This document shows positions 1-7,175 of a DNA stretch of 64,000 nt, in pieces (the first letter of the stretch is position 1; the number at the start of each line of letters is the position of its first letter). This stretch comes from Desulfovibrio sp. JC022 (lineage in GTDB: Bacteria > Desulfobacterota > Desulfovibrionia > Desulfovibrionales > Desulfovibrionaceae). The notes beneath the pieces were generated by a model. It was not told where the DNA came from and ran no database searches. It saw nothing but the letters and a program-made list of their open reading frames with translations. The position numbers were made by a program, and so were the translations under genes. Location of the stretch: the NCBI RefSeq assembly GCF_010470665.1, contig NZ_VOPZ01000009.1, positions 62,001 through 126,000 of the forward strand. The letters are read 5' to 3'.

Positions 1-465
1 TCCGGTGTGGGAAAATCATCCCTGATCAATTGTCTGTTAGGCATGGAAACGCTGAAAACCGGAAATTTGCGCGAAAGTGACCTGCGCGGCAAACACACCA
101 CCACGCATAAGGAATTATTCTTCCTGAAAAGCGGGGCCATGGTCATCGACACTCCCGGTATGCGCGAATTACAATTATGGGGGAGCCGTAAAAGTCTGGA
201 TCAAACATATGGTGAAATTCATGAAGCAGCCAAAAACTGCCGCTTCCGGGACTGCACCCACCAGAACGAACCCGGCTGCGCCGTGCGCGAACTCTTGATA
301 GACGGATCATTGGAAACAGAACGCTATGAGAATTACTCTGATATGCGTGCCGAACTCGCCTTTATCGAGAGCAAGGTTGACGAAACAAAGCGTCATGCGA
401 GAAAAGCTAAAGAGAAGCAACTATCCAAGTTGATTCGCAAGACCATAAAAACCAAAAGAAAATAA
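1..465 (+). CDS. rsgA: Ribosome small-subunit-dependent GTPase RsgA, C-terminal part (cut by window edge)
   Basis: Circularly permuted GTPase that helps late maturation of the 30S ribosomal subunit in the cytoplasm. The reading frame is open from base 1 and enters in the middle of the P-loop (SGVGKSSLIN), followed by the switch threonines (HTTTH) and the G3 motif DTPGM. The C-terminal zinc knuckle of the family is visible as a Cys/His set (NCRFRDCTHQNEPGC), followed by a basic helical tail (KAKEKQLSKLIRKTIKTKRK). About the first half of the protein (OB fold and the G4/G5 motifs that precede the P-loop in this permuted family) lies outside the window. The gene ends at a strong hairpin shared with the convergent RND gene. 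The family is well recognised; only the start is missing. Confidence 0.93.
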   Translation, partial: SGVGKSSLINCLLGMETLKTGNLRESDLRGKHTTTHKELFFLKSGAMVIDTPGMRELQLWGSRKSLDQTYGEIHEAAKNCRFRDCTHQNEPGCAVRELLIDGSLETERYENYSDMRAELAFIESKVDETKRHARKAKEKQLSKLIRKTIKTKRK

Positions 466-470
466 ATAAG

Positions 471-506
471 AACCGGGTGGCTCAGTGAAAACAGAGCCAC
501 CCGGTT
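471..506. terminator. Bidirectional hairpin terminator between rsgA and the RND gene
   Basis: A perfect 13-bp stem (471-483 with 494-506) encloses a 10-nt loop between two convergent stop codons. It is GC-rich in the middle. The T-run on either side is short, so it may need read-through factors, but its position fits termination of both genes. Confidence 0.8.
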
Positions 507-509
507 CCG

Positions 510-3500
510 TTACTTAGCTTTACGCTTTTCCCGCCACTCCATAACCCCCATCAGCAAATCCCATTCAATCGGGATAATAAACAGAGTCAGAAAAGTAGCA
601 GTACAAAGACCGGTCACAAAAGTTGAAGCCATGGCTCCCCAGACAAGTGAGTAGGAAGGAAAACCCACCGCCATGGGTAAAAGCCCCAGTGTGGTGGTCA
701 GGGTGGTTAATAGGATGGGCCGCAAACGGATGCGCACTCCCTCACGCATGGCTGCTTTGCGGTCCATGCCGGATTTATAAAGCTTGTTCATAAAATCCAG
801 CAGTACCAGCGAATCATTGACCACAACCCCGGTTACCCCAACGGTGGCAATAAAACTGTTCACCGTGAAAATGGTCTGAGAAAAGAAGGTCCCCAAAATT
901 ACCCCGGTCAGGGAAAATATTACAGCGGAAAGGATAATCACCGGCTGAGCATAAGACTGGAATTGGGTAGCCAGAATCAGGTAAATGATCAGGATAGCAG
1001 TCATAAAAGCATATATCAGCGAAGTATAGGATTTGCGGGTGGATTCGAATTCACCGGAGAAATTAATGGTCGCTCCGGGAAATTCACCACGCACAGAATC
1101 ATAAAATTCACTGACCATGTTCACTGCCGCCGGGGATGAAAGACGTGAACCTGGCTTGATGTTGGCAGTGATGGTCACAGCCCGCTGACTCATAAAGCGA
1201 TTAAACTGCCCCGGTTCCATATAAATGGAAACATCGCAGATATCACCGATACGCACCGGACTCTCATTATGCTCCAGCACGGGCACGGAAAGGGCATCCT
1301 CAGGACTGTTCAGATATTGCGGATCGATCTTCAAACGCAAATCAACATCTTCATCGGAAAGCCTGAATTCTCCCACAAAGCGGCCATCCAAGACTGAACC
1401 GGAAAGATTGGCTACCTGTTTCGGGGTCAACCCGTATTCAGCGACCCGTTCATTTATGGGACTGAACCTGAAAATACGGTTGGGCGTGCCGTCATCAGTA
1501 CCAAGGTTAACCAGATGCGGTCCAAGCTTATCATTTTCCTTGATAAATTTCATGATCTCCGCGGTCAGCCCATTAACGGAGGCATGATCGGCACCAAGAA
1601 CCCGGATATTGATATCCTTGCCTGCTGGAGGACCGTCTTTTTCCGGTCGGATACTGAATTTCCAACCCGGCTGGGCAAACTTTTCAAGCTCTTTACGCAT
1701 GTATTCAAGATGTGCACCCGGATCATTTTCCGGTGCATCCGCAAAAGCCTGCTTCTCTTTGGCCGGAAGCTCAACCACGATATTACCGAGGTTGGAACCG
1801 TAAACCATTTCATAATCTTCGTTTTGATAGAATCCGGCAAAAGCCGTAGCAGATTTGGCCATACCCGGACCCATCTTTTCCACGAAAACGGAAATACGTT
1901 TCAATTTGTCGGAAGTAACCTCAATAGGCGTAGCCACCGGCCCGTCCAATTCAATATAATAGAGGGAGTAATCATCCGGGAAAAACTTGATTTTGATCAG
2001 GGGCAGTTTCCCTGAGATGGAAACCCCGAGAATAAATATGGCTGAAATAAAAGCCCCTAGAACCACGGTCAGCGAAATAAATCTGAACCGCACAACCACG
2101 GAAAGCAGTTTGTCGGTCCATCTGCGCAAAGGACGCATGAAGGCCGGTTCGCGGGTATATTTTTCCCTGTTCTTCATCAGCCCCTTGGCACCGGGCCAAT
2201 CCAGAAAGTGCGGAGGCAGAATCAGCAGACACTCAATCAATGAAGCAATAAGCGCGAAGGTTACCGCCTTGGGTACCTGTGCAAAAAATTCCCCGGTGGA
2301 CCCGGTCATTATCAGCATGGGCAGGAAAGCAGCCACAGTGGTGGCAGTAGCTGAAAGAACAGGCAGAAAAACTTCAGAAGCTCCATCCACCACCGCTTCC
2401 TCTAAAGATTTGCCTTCCTGCACGTGACGAAAAATATTTTCCACCACCACAATAGCATCATCCACTATGATCCCACTGACCAGCACAAAGGAAAAAAGCG
2501 TAATCTGGTTAAGCGAGTTCCCGGTCAGCTTCATAATGATCATGGTCACCAAAAAAGCAAAGGGCACCCCGATGGTGGTCAGCATGGCATTCCTGAACCC
2601 CATGACAAGATAGATAACCACAAAGACAAGCACAATCCCCACCAGCAGGTTCATACCCAGCGTGTTGATGGCATCTTCAATGTGCAGACGCTGGTCGCTG
2701 GTCAGGATAAGTTCCACTCCTTCCTTATCCAGAGAGTCCTTAAAAGAAGCAGTTATCTTCTCAACTTCTTCAGCAATGGTCACCGCATTACCATCCAAGG
2801 ATTTCACCACCTTGAGGGTAACTGCACTACGGCCATTAATGGAAGTGATCACCTGCGGATCACGGTAGGAAACCCGCGCGTCGCTCAGCACATCACCCAC
2901 TGTAACGAATGATCCATCGCCGTCCATACGCACGATTGTGTCAGCTATTTCTTCACGGGTGCGAAACCGCTCATCCACAACAATCACATACTCGCCGCCA
3001 GCAGCGGAAAAATCACCTGCCGGAATAGATATATTGGCATCAGCCAAAGCACGAGCCACATCATCAAAGGTCAACTTGAAGCGGACAAGTTTATGTGGAT
3101 CGAGATTTACATGAAATTCACGGGTATACTCCCCTTCCACTTCAACTTCATTCACACCCGTAATCTTACGCAGCTGAATTTTCATTTCATCAGCCATCAT
3201 GGATAAAGCACGGTTGGCGCGGTCACCCACAAGACAGACCCGGATTACCGGGAGCCATTCGCTTACATTAATTTCTGTGAAAGTAGGCGGATCCATCTCC
3301 CGAGGCAGGTCATTCTGGATTGAAAGAACCCGGAAGCGCAGTTCGTCATAACCTTTGGCGTAGTCGGTATCATCAAGGAATTTGACCATGATACTGGTCC
3401 GTTCCCTGAACGACCTTGAGCGGATATATTCAACATTTTCAAGGTCATCCAGCGCGTCTTCGATCTTTTTAGTGACCAGTGCTTCAACATCCGCCGGGGA

Positions 3501-3665
3501 TGCACCGGGCAGAAATCCTGAAATTACCACTTTGCCCATATGAACGTTGGGGTAGCGTTCAACAGGCAGGTCAGCCATGCTGAACACTCCAACAATCATC
3601 AACAATACGAAAATGATGTTGATGAAAACCGTCTGCTTAAGTGTAAAACGCATTAACTTTTTCAT
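510..3665 (-). CDS. RND-family efflux transporter, AcrB/MexB-type inner-membrane pump
   Basis: Proton-driven inner-membrane pump of the hydrophobe/amphiphile RND family, about 1050 residues, the usual length. It begins with the typical cytoplasmic basic stretch and TM1 (residues about 10-30), has two large periplasmic loops, and carries the paired TM4 aspartates in IIVDDAIVVVEN (D402, D403), the proton-relay residues of the family. I place the start at the ATG of MKKLMRFTLK (3665) because the open frame upstream runs through a dispersed repeat (3673-3745) that is probably non-coding; the repeat's GAAGG end lies 8 nt before this ATG. It follows the adaptor gene in a tetR-adaptor-pump operon. 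No outer-membrane channel gene is present here, so a TolC-like protein must come from elsewhere. The substrate cannot be read from the sequence. Confidence 0.93.
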   Translation of the reverse strand: MKKLMRFTLKQTVFINIIFVLLMIVGVFSMADLPVERYPNVHMGKVVISGFLPGASPADVEALVTKKIEDALDDLENVEYIRSRSFRERTSIMVKFLDDTDYAKGYDELRFRVLSIQNDLPREMDPPTFTEINVSEWLPVIRVCLVGDRANRALSMMADEMKIQLRKITGVNEVEVEGEYTREFHVNLDPHKLVRFKLTFDDVARALADANISIPAGDFSAAGGEYVIVVDERFRTREEIADTIVRMDGDGSFVTVGDVLSDARVSYRDPQVITSINGRSAVTLKVVKSLDGNAVTIAEEVEKITASFKDSLDKEGVELILTSDQRLHIEDAINTLGMNLLVGIVLVFVVIYLVMGFRNAMLTTIGVPFAFLVTMIIMKLTGNSLNQITLFSFVLVSGIIVDDAIVVVENIFRHVQEGKSLEEAVVDGASEVFLPVLSATATTVAAFLPMLIMTGSTGEFFAQVPKAVTFALIASLIECLLILPPHFLDWPGAKGLMKNREKYTREPAFMRPLRRWTDKLLSVVVRFRFISLTVVLGAFISAIFILGVSISGKLPLIKIKFFPDDYSLYYIELDGPVATPIEVTSDKLKRISVFVEKMGPGMAKSATAFAGFYQNEDYEMVYGSNLGNIVVELPAKEKQAFADAPENDPGAHLEYMRKELEKFAQPGWKFSIRPEKDGPPAGKDINIRVLGADHASVNGLTAEIMKFIKENDKLGPHLVNLGTDDGTPNRIFRFSPINERVAEYGLTPKQVANLSGSVLDGRFVGEFRLSDEDVDLRLKIDPQYLNSPEDALSVPVLEHNESPVRIGDICDVSIYMEPGQFNRFMSQRAVTITANIKPGSRLSSPAAVNMVSEFYDSVRGEFPGATINFSGEFESTRKSYTSLIYAFMTAILIIYLILATQFQSYAQPVIILSAVIFSLTGVILGTFFSQTIFTVNSFIATVGVTGVVVNDSLVLLDFMNKLYKSGMDRKAAMREGVRIRLRPILLTTLTTTLGLLPMAVGFPSYSLVWGAMASTFVTGLCTATFLTLFIIPIEWDLLMGVMEWREKRKAK

Positions 3666-3672
3666 GATATAT

Positions 3673-3745
3673 GCCTTCGGCGACCCTGCCGGGGGCCTTA
3701 AACCCTTTTGCAAAAGGGTTTAAGAATCCCAAAACCTTTTATTAG
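3673..3745 (+). repeat. Dispersed palindromic repeat, copy A
   Basis: Contains a GCCTTCGGCGACC end (3673-3685), a perfect 26-bp self-complementary core (3698-3723), then GAATCCCAAAACCTTTTA. The 26-bp core is identical to that of copy D at 40598-40623. It sits between the adaptor and pump genes of one operon, in the orientation that places the complement of its CCTTC end just before the pump start codon. Confidence 0.85.
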
Positions 3746-3770
3746 TTTTGGTCTGGATAAAATTCTACAA

Positions 3771-4781
3771 TCAGGGCTTGAGAAGGAACTCTTCACCGGA
3801 CTTTACTGCCCGTGAAGAAACCCTGACTTTTCCGTCTTCAGTATCGCCGAGCACTAACACTTTTACCCGCACACCGTCGGGACGGACAATAAAAGTATCG
3901 TCATAGGCTTTAAGCAGTGCGGATTTGGGAACAACCACCGCCCCGCCTGGATCCGGCATTTTGATATCCAGTTCGGTTCGCAGACCGCCACGGAATTGAA
4001 ATTTGCCCTTGCTGATTTCAAAATCCACTTCAACCTTGCGGGTTTCGGGGTCAAAATCAGGGGAAATGCGTTCAAGGTTGGCGGGAACTTCAATACCGAG
4101 ATCGGGAAGTGTCAGGGTAATATTACTTGATTTACTAATTTTCTTGAGTTCGGGGATAGTTAAGGCGTATGGCACGAGCAGGGATTTAAAATTACCCAGC
4201 TCCGCTACCTTCTCACCATTGTTGACCCACTCACCCGGCTCTATATAACGCTTGATCACCCGCCAGCCAGCTGGACCGCGCAATGTGTAACGACGCAGAT
4301 GTTCACGATCCACATTAAGCTTGAGCTGGGTAGAACGAAGCAATGCTTCCGCCGATTCAAAATTACGGATATGCAGATCCAATTCGGACTGGGCAGCAGT
4401 GTTCTTTTTAACCAGCTTGATATAACGTTTTGCTTCCTTGTCATAATAGGTCAGATCGGAGCGCAGCCGTTTGAGATCCGCCTGTAGTTGGGCGATTTCA
4501 AGCTTAACGAAAGTGGGATCAAGCTCGGCAAAACGTCCGCTATCACTGATTGTATCACCTACATCAGAATAGACCTTGGTGCATACGGCGGATTCTTCGC
4601 TAACAAGGGTCATGGCTACCCGCGGACGGGTAAACCCGGTCAGGGTGATTATTCGCGAAGCTTGTTCTACTTTAAAAGTCTTGGAACTTGCGCCTGATGC
4701 TCCTGACACGGCAGGACCGATCCAGCCTGCCTGAATAAGCAATACAAAAAAAACCGCTATTCTAATCAGATTTATTTTCAT
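3771..4781 (-). CDS. RND efflux periplasmic adaptor (membrane fusion protein, HlyD/AcrA type)
   Basis: Periplasmic adaptor that links an RND pump to an outer-membrane channel; 336 residues. A signal peptide or N-terminal anchor is visible at residues about 1-28 (hydrophobic IRIAVFFVLLIQAGW, then Ala/Gly/Ser-rich). Next come half of a lipoyl-like barrel-sandwich (about 40-75), an alpha-helical hairpin (about 78-160, QLQADLKRLRSDL and later helices), the second barrel half (GEWVNNGEKVAELG) and beta-barrel/membrane-proximal domains (VVVPKSALL, VLVLGD). It overlaps the tetR gene by 20 bp and is followed, across repeat copy A, by the pump, so the three genes form one leftward operon. Slightly shorter than classic AcrA (about 370-400 residues). 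Confidence 0.9.
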   Translation of the reverse strand: MKINLIRIAVFFVLLIQAGWIGPAVSGASGASSKTFKVEQASRIITLTGFTRPRVAMTLVSEESAVCTKVYSDVGDTISDSGRFAELDPTFVKLEIAQLQADLKRLRSDLTYYDKEAKRYIKLVKKNTAAQSELDLHIRNFESAEALLRSTQLKLNVDREHLRRYTLRGPAGWRVIKRYIEPGEWVNNGEKVAELGNFKSLLVPYALTIPELKKISKSSNITLTLPDLGIEVPANLERISPDFDPETRKVEVDFEISKGKFQFRGGLRTELDIKMPDPGGAVVVPKSALLKAYDDTFIVRPDGVRVKVLVLGDTEDGKVRVSSRAVKSGEEFLLKP

Positions 4782-5409
4782 TAGGTACCCCCTGTCTGGA
4801 CCGCTCTTTTTGCGGAAGAGTTATAAAATCAAGGACCTGATCAAAAATAGTATCCATATCAAGATCCGGCATGCTGTTCTGTAGCCGCCCGGTTGAAGCA
4901 AGACTGGCCAGCCCGTGCACAGAAGACCATAACGAAGCAACGGCAATATCAACCGAAACATCGCCCAGCACCTCTGTTTCAATACATTGGCGGACAGTCT
5001 CTTTAAAATTCATGAAATTGCGATGCGGCTTGCCAACCCATTTTTCAGGATCACAAAAAGATGGTGCTCTTCTATTGAAAAAGAGCTCATAAAACTCAGG
5101 TTCGGCGCAGGCAAAATCCAGATAAATACGTCCGCCCTCACGCAAACGCTGAAATGGATCTTCCAACTCCGGTAAATGAGCCTGCATACGCCCGAATTTT
5201 TCCATCCCCTCCTGTTTGAGGGCAAGCAGCAGTTCTTCCTTGTTCTTGAAATACCGATAAAGCGCAGCCGGGCTGTAATTAATTTTCGCCGCTATCTTGC
5301 GCATAGAAACATTCTCAAACCCATCCTTGACGAACAGCTCTCTTGCCGCATCAAGGATTCTTTCTTTCATACGGTTATGCTCTTCTTCTCTTCTGGTGAT
5401 TCTTGTCAT
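4762..5409 (-). CDS. TetR/AcrR-family transcriptional regulator
   Basis: DNA-binding repressor of the TetR family, 215 residues. The N-terminal three-helix HTH is clear (ILDAARELFVKDGFENVSMR, then KIAAKINYSPAALYRYFKNK, residues about 17-63); the C-terminal ligand domain is all-helical and typical in length. It is the first gene of the efflux operon and overlaps the adaptor gene by 20 bp, so it very probably controls its own operon. There is no good Shine-Dalgarno sequence before the ATG at 5409; an internal ATG at codon 14 (5370) is an alternative start, but it would remove the residues before helix 1. A candidate operator lies at 5431-5454. Confidence 0.9.
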   Translation of the reverse strand: MTRITRREEEHNRMKERILDAARELFVKDGFENVSMRKIAAKINYSPAALYRYFKNKEELLLALKQEGMEKFGRMQAHLPELEDPFQRLREGGRIYLDFACAEPEFYELFFNRRAPSFCDPEKWVGKPHRNFMNFKETVRQCIETEVLGDVSVDIAVASLWSSVHGLASLASTGRLQNSMPDLDMDTIFDQVLDFITLPQKERSRQGVPNENKSD

Positions 5410-5430
5410 AAGCAGTATTTAGCAAACAGC

Positions 5431-5454
5431 GTTCACATTGTAAACAGTGTTCAC
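5431..5454. promoter_or_regulatory. Candidate TetR operator upstream of the efflux operon
   Basis: Two 11-bp arms (5431-5441 and 5444-5454) around a 2-bp centre match at 8 of 11 positions as an inverted repeat, with a perfect TGT-AA-ACA centre. The site also contains GTTCAC twice as a direct repeat. It lies 22 bp upstream of the regulator's start codon, where an autorepressor would bind. Assignment to the adjacent TetR protein is inference. Confidence 0.5.
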
Positions 5455-5502
5455 GGTATTTTAACACTAATTCAACTAGGTCTTAATTAAACACAAAAAA
5501 AA

Positions 5503-5541
5503 GACCGACCATGCATTTTTTAGCAAATGCAATGGGCGGTC
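5503..5541 (-). terminator. Leftward terminator-like hairpin with no gene in front of it
   Basis: A 16/17-nt imperfect stem (one mismatch, one bulge; 5503-5518 with 5525-5541) is followed on the minus strand by eight T residues. It resembles an intrinsic terminator for leftward transcription, yet the adjacent gene (5738-6016) is read rightwards. Its core (CATGCATTT...AGCAAATGCA) is shared with the hairpin at 6034-6069, so the two flank that gene as related copies. The rest of the 328-bp gap 5410-5737 is AT-rich; apart from this hairpin and the operator I see nothing in it. Confidence 0.6.
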
Positions 5542-5737
5542 AAAAATTAACTAAGTTCATAATTGGAAAAACCACTATGAATTCTTTTTCAAAAGATCGA
5601 ACTGGATATTAATAATTTTCTAGATTATTAAAACTCTACAACTATCATGAAATTTCACAAATTTAACTATTCAATGAGCATGGATTGTCGTTTGAAAAGT
5701 AATTTATTCATAAAAAAATAGCAAAAGGATCAAATCG

Positions 5738-6016
5738 ATGACCCAAAAAGCAACTTCCCCCAAACAAATCAAAAATGCCCCTACGTTAAAGAAACTTACC
5801 TTGACCACTTACACTCTTATCGTCCTGCTCACTGGCTCTTTACTTGGAGCAGGACTTGTGTGGGCATTTGGCCCCGCTGCACGGGTAGAACTGGGAGGTC
5901 AGCAGGTCGGTGTCACCATGTTGAGCAAGAATTCTGTACGTGTTATGATCTATGGTGGTCCTCAAATTACTAAAGTGGATAGATCCGGGCCATATGCGGA
6001 TATTGAATTCAAATAA
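5738..6016 (+). CDS. Small single-pass membrane protein, function unknown
   Basis: A 92-residue protein I do not recognise. It has a basic, polar N-terminus (residues 1-22, Lys/Thr-rich), one strong transmembrane helix (about 24-46, ending in LVWAFG) and a short C-terminal domain of alternating hydrophobic residues (VRVMIYGGPQITKVDRSG) that looks like a small beta structure, probably periplasmic. An AAAGGA sequence 10 nt before the ATG fits a ribosome-binding site. The gene stands alone between the TetR-RND operon and the HD-GYP regulator, both read leftwards, and is flanked by two related hairpins (5503-5541, 6034-6069). Confidence 0.65.
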   Translation: MTQKATSPKQIKNAPTLKKLTLTTYTLIVLLTGSLLGAGLVWAFGPAARVELGGQQVGVTMLSKNSVRVMIYGGPQITKVDRSGPYADIEFK

Positions 6017-6033
6017 AAACTTCTAGCAAAAAA

Positions 6034-6069
6034 TTAGTCCATGCATTTGTAAGCAAATGCATGGACTAA
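6034..6069 (-). terminator. Terminator of the nhaA-kinase-HD-GYP operon
   Basis: A perfect 16-bp stem (6034-6049 with 6054-6069) and 4-nt loop, followed on the minus strand by six T residues (6028-6033). It lies 33 bp after the stop of the leftward HD-GYP gene, so it is a standard intrinsic terminator for it. It may also stop rightward transcripts of the small membrane protein. Confidence 0.85.
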
Positions 6070-6102
6070 CTATGACTTTTACCACAAATTACTAAATATT
6101 GA

Positions 6103-7170
6103 TTAATCAGCACACCCCTCTTTTATGGAAAGTATCTCATCAAGATTATCAAAAAAGATATCAATCAGAGAAGGATCAAAATGAGCTCCACGCCCTTCTT
6201 TCATAATTTCAAGTGACTTCTCTATGGAAAACGGTTCCTTGTAAGGGCGACGACTGGTCAGGGCATCAAAAACATCCGCAACAGCACAAATCCTTCCAGG
6301 CTGCGGTATATTTTCGCCGGATAAACCGGAAGGATAACCTGAACCGTCCCATTTCTCATGATGACTCAACGCAATAATCGACCCCATATCAATATAATCA
6401 GAACTGCCCATGGAAAGAATACTTCCACCAATAACTGCATGGCTTTTCATCACATCCCACTCTTCAGCCGTCAGCTTGCCGGGTTTTAATAAGATATGAT
6501 CCGGAATGCCTATCTTGCCGATATCATGCATGGGGCTGCTGGTATGAATAAGCTGCACAGTTTCTTTATCAAGACCGCTCTTTTCAGCGAGTATCCGGCT
6601 ATACTCCGCCATCCTGATAATATGGTTTGCTGTTTCCTCATCCTTATATTCTGCTGCGGCGCAAAGATGATGAATAGTCTCAACATGTGCTTCATCAAGT
6701 TTTGACAGGGCGTCACGTAATTCGAGAGTTCTCGTTTCCACCATTTCATGTAGGTCAAACTGAAAAGCATTTATTTCATCCTGCTGCCCTTTCAGCCGCA
6801 ACATGGACTCAGTCCGGGTTTTAAGCTCAACAATATCTATAGGCTTGGTAATAAAATCGTTTGCCCCAACTTCAACAGCCTTGAGGCGGTCATCCTTCCG
6901 GGAAAGGGTGGTGACCATAATTACCGGAATATCTTGTGTTTCTGTATTTTCCCGAATCTTAGTCACAAATTCAAACCCGTTCATAACAGGCATCATCACA
7001 TCACTAAGCACAAGATCAAAAGATCGATCCAGCTTTTCAAGAGCCACAACAGCATTCTCAGCTCCGACCACATCATGGCCAAGCTTGGTTAAAATGCCTT
7101 CCAGCAGCATAATGTTATGCGGCTCGTCATCAACAACTAATATTTTTCTTTTGCACTCCATGAAAACCAT
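6103..7170 (-). CDS. Response regulator with receiver and HD-GYP (cyclic-di-GMP phosphodiesterase) domains
   Basis: A 355-residue two-component output protein. The receiver domain (residues about 8-125) has the acidic pocket (VVDDE), the phospho-acceptor aspartate in LVLSDVMMPV and the conserved KP near its end (FITKPID). After a helical linker (about 125-160) comes an HD-GYP domain (about 160-345) with the HD pair in SSPMHDIGKIGIPDHIL and the signature HHEKWDGSGYPSGL, plus DVFDALTSRRPYK. Family members hydrolyse cyclic-di-GMP, so this should lower that messenger when the cognate kinase signals. It starts 5 bp after the histidine kinase gene ends and is the last gene of an operon with nhaA and the kinase. 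Confidence 0.94.
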   Translation of the reverse strand: MVFMECKRKILVVDDEPHNIMLLEGILTKLGHDVVGAENAVVALEKLDRSFDLVLSDVMMPVMNGFEFVTKIRENTETQDIPVIMVTTLSRKDDRLKAVEVGANDFITKPIDIVELKTRTESMLRLKGQQDEINAFQFDLHEMVETRTLELRDALSKLDEAHVETIHHLCAAAEYKDEETANHIIRMAEYSRILAEKSGLDKETVQLIHTSSPMHDIGKIGIPDHILLKPGKLTAEEWDVMKSHAVIGGSILSMGSSDYIDMGSIIALSHHEKWDGSGYPSGLSGENIPQPGRICAVADVFDALTSRRPYKEPFSIEKSLEIMKEGRGAHFDPSLIDIFFDNLDEILSIKEGCAD

Positions 7171-7175
7171 CCCGT

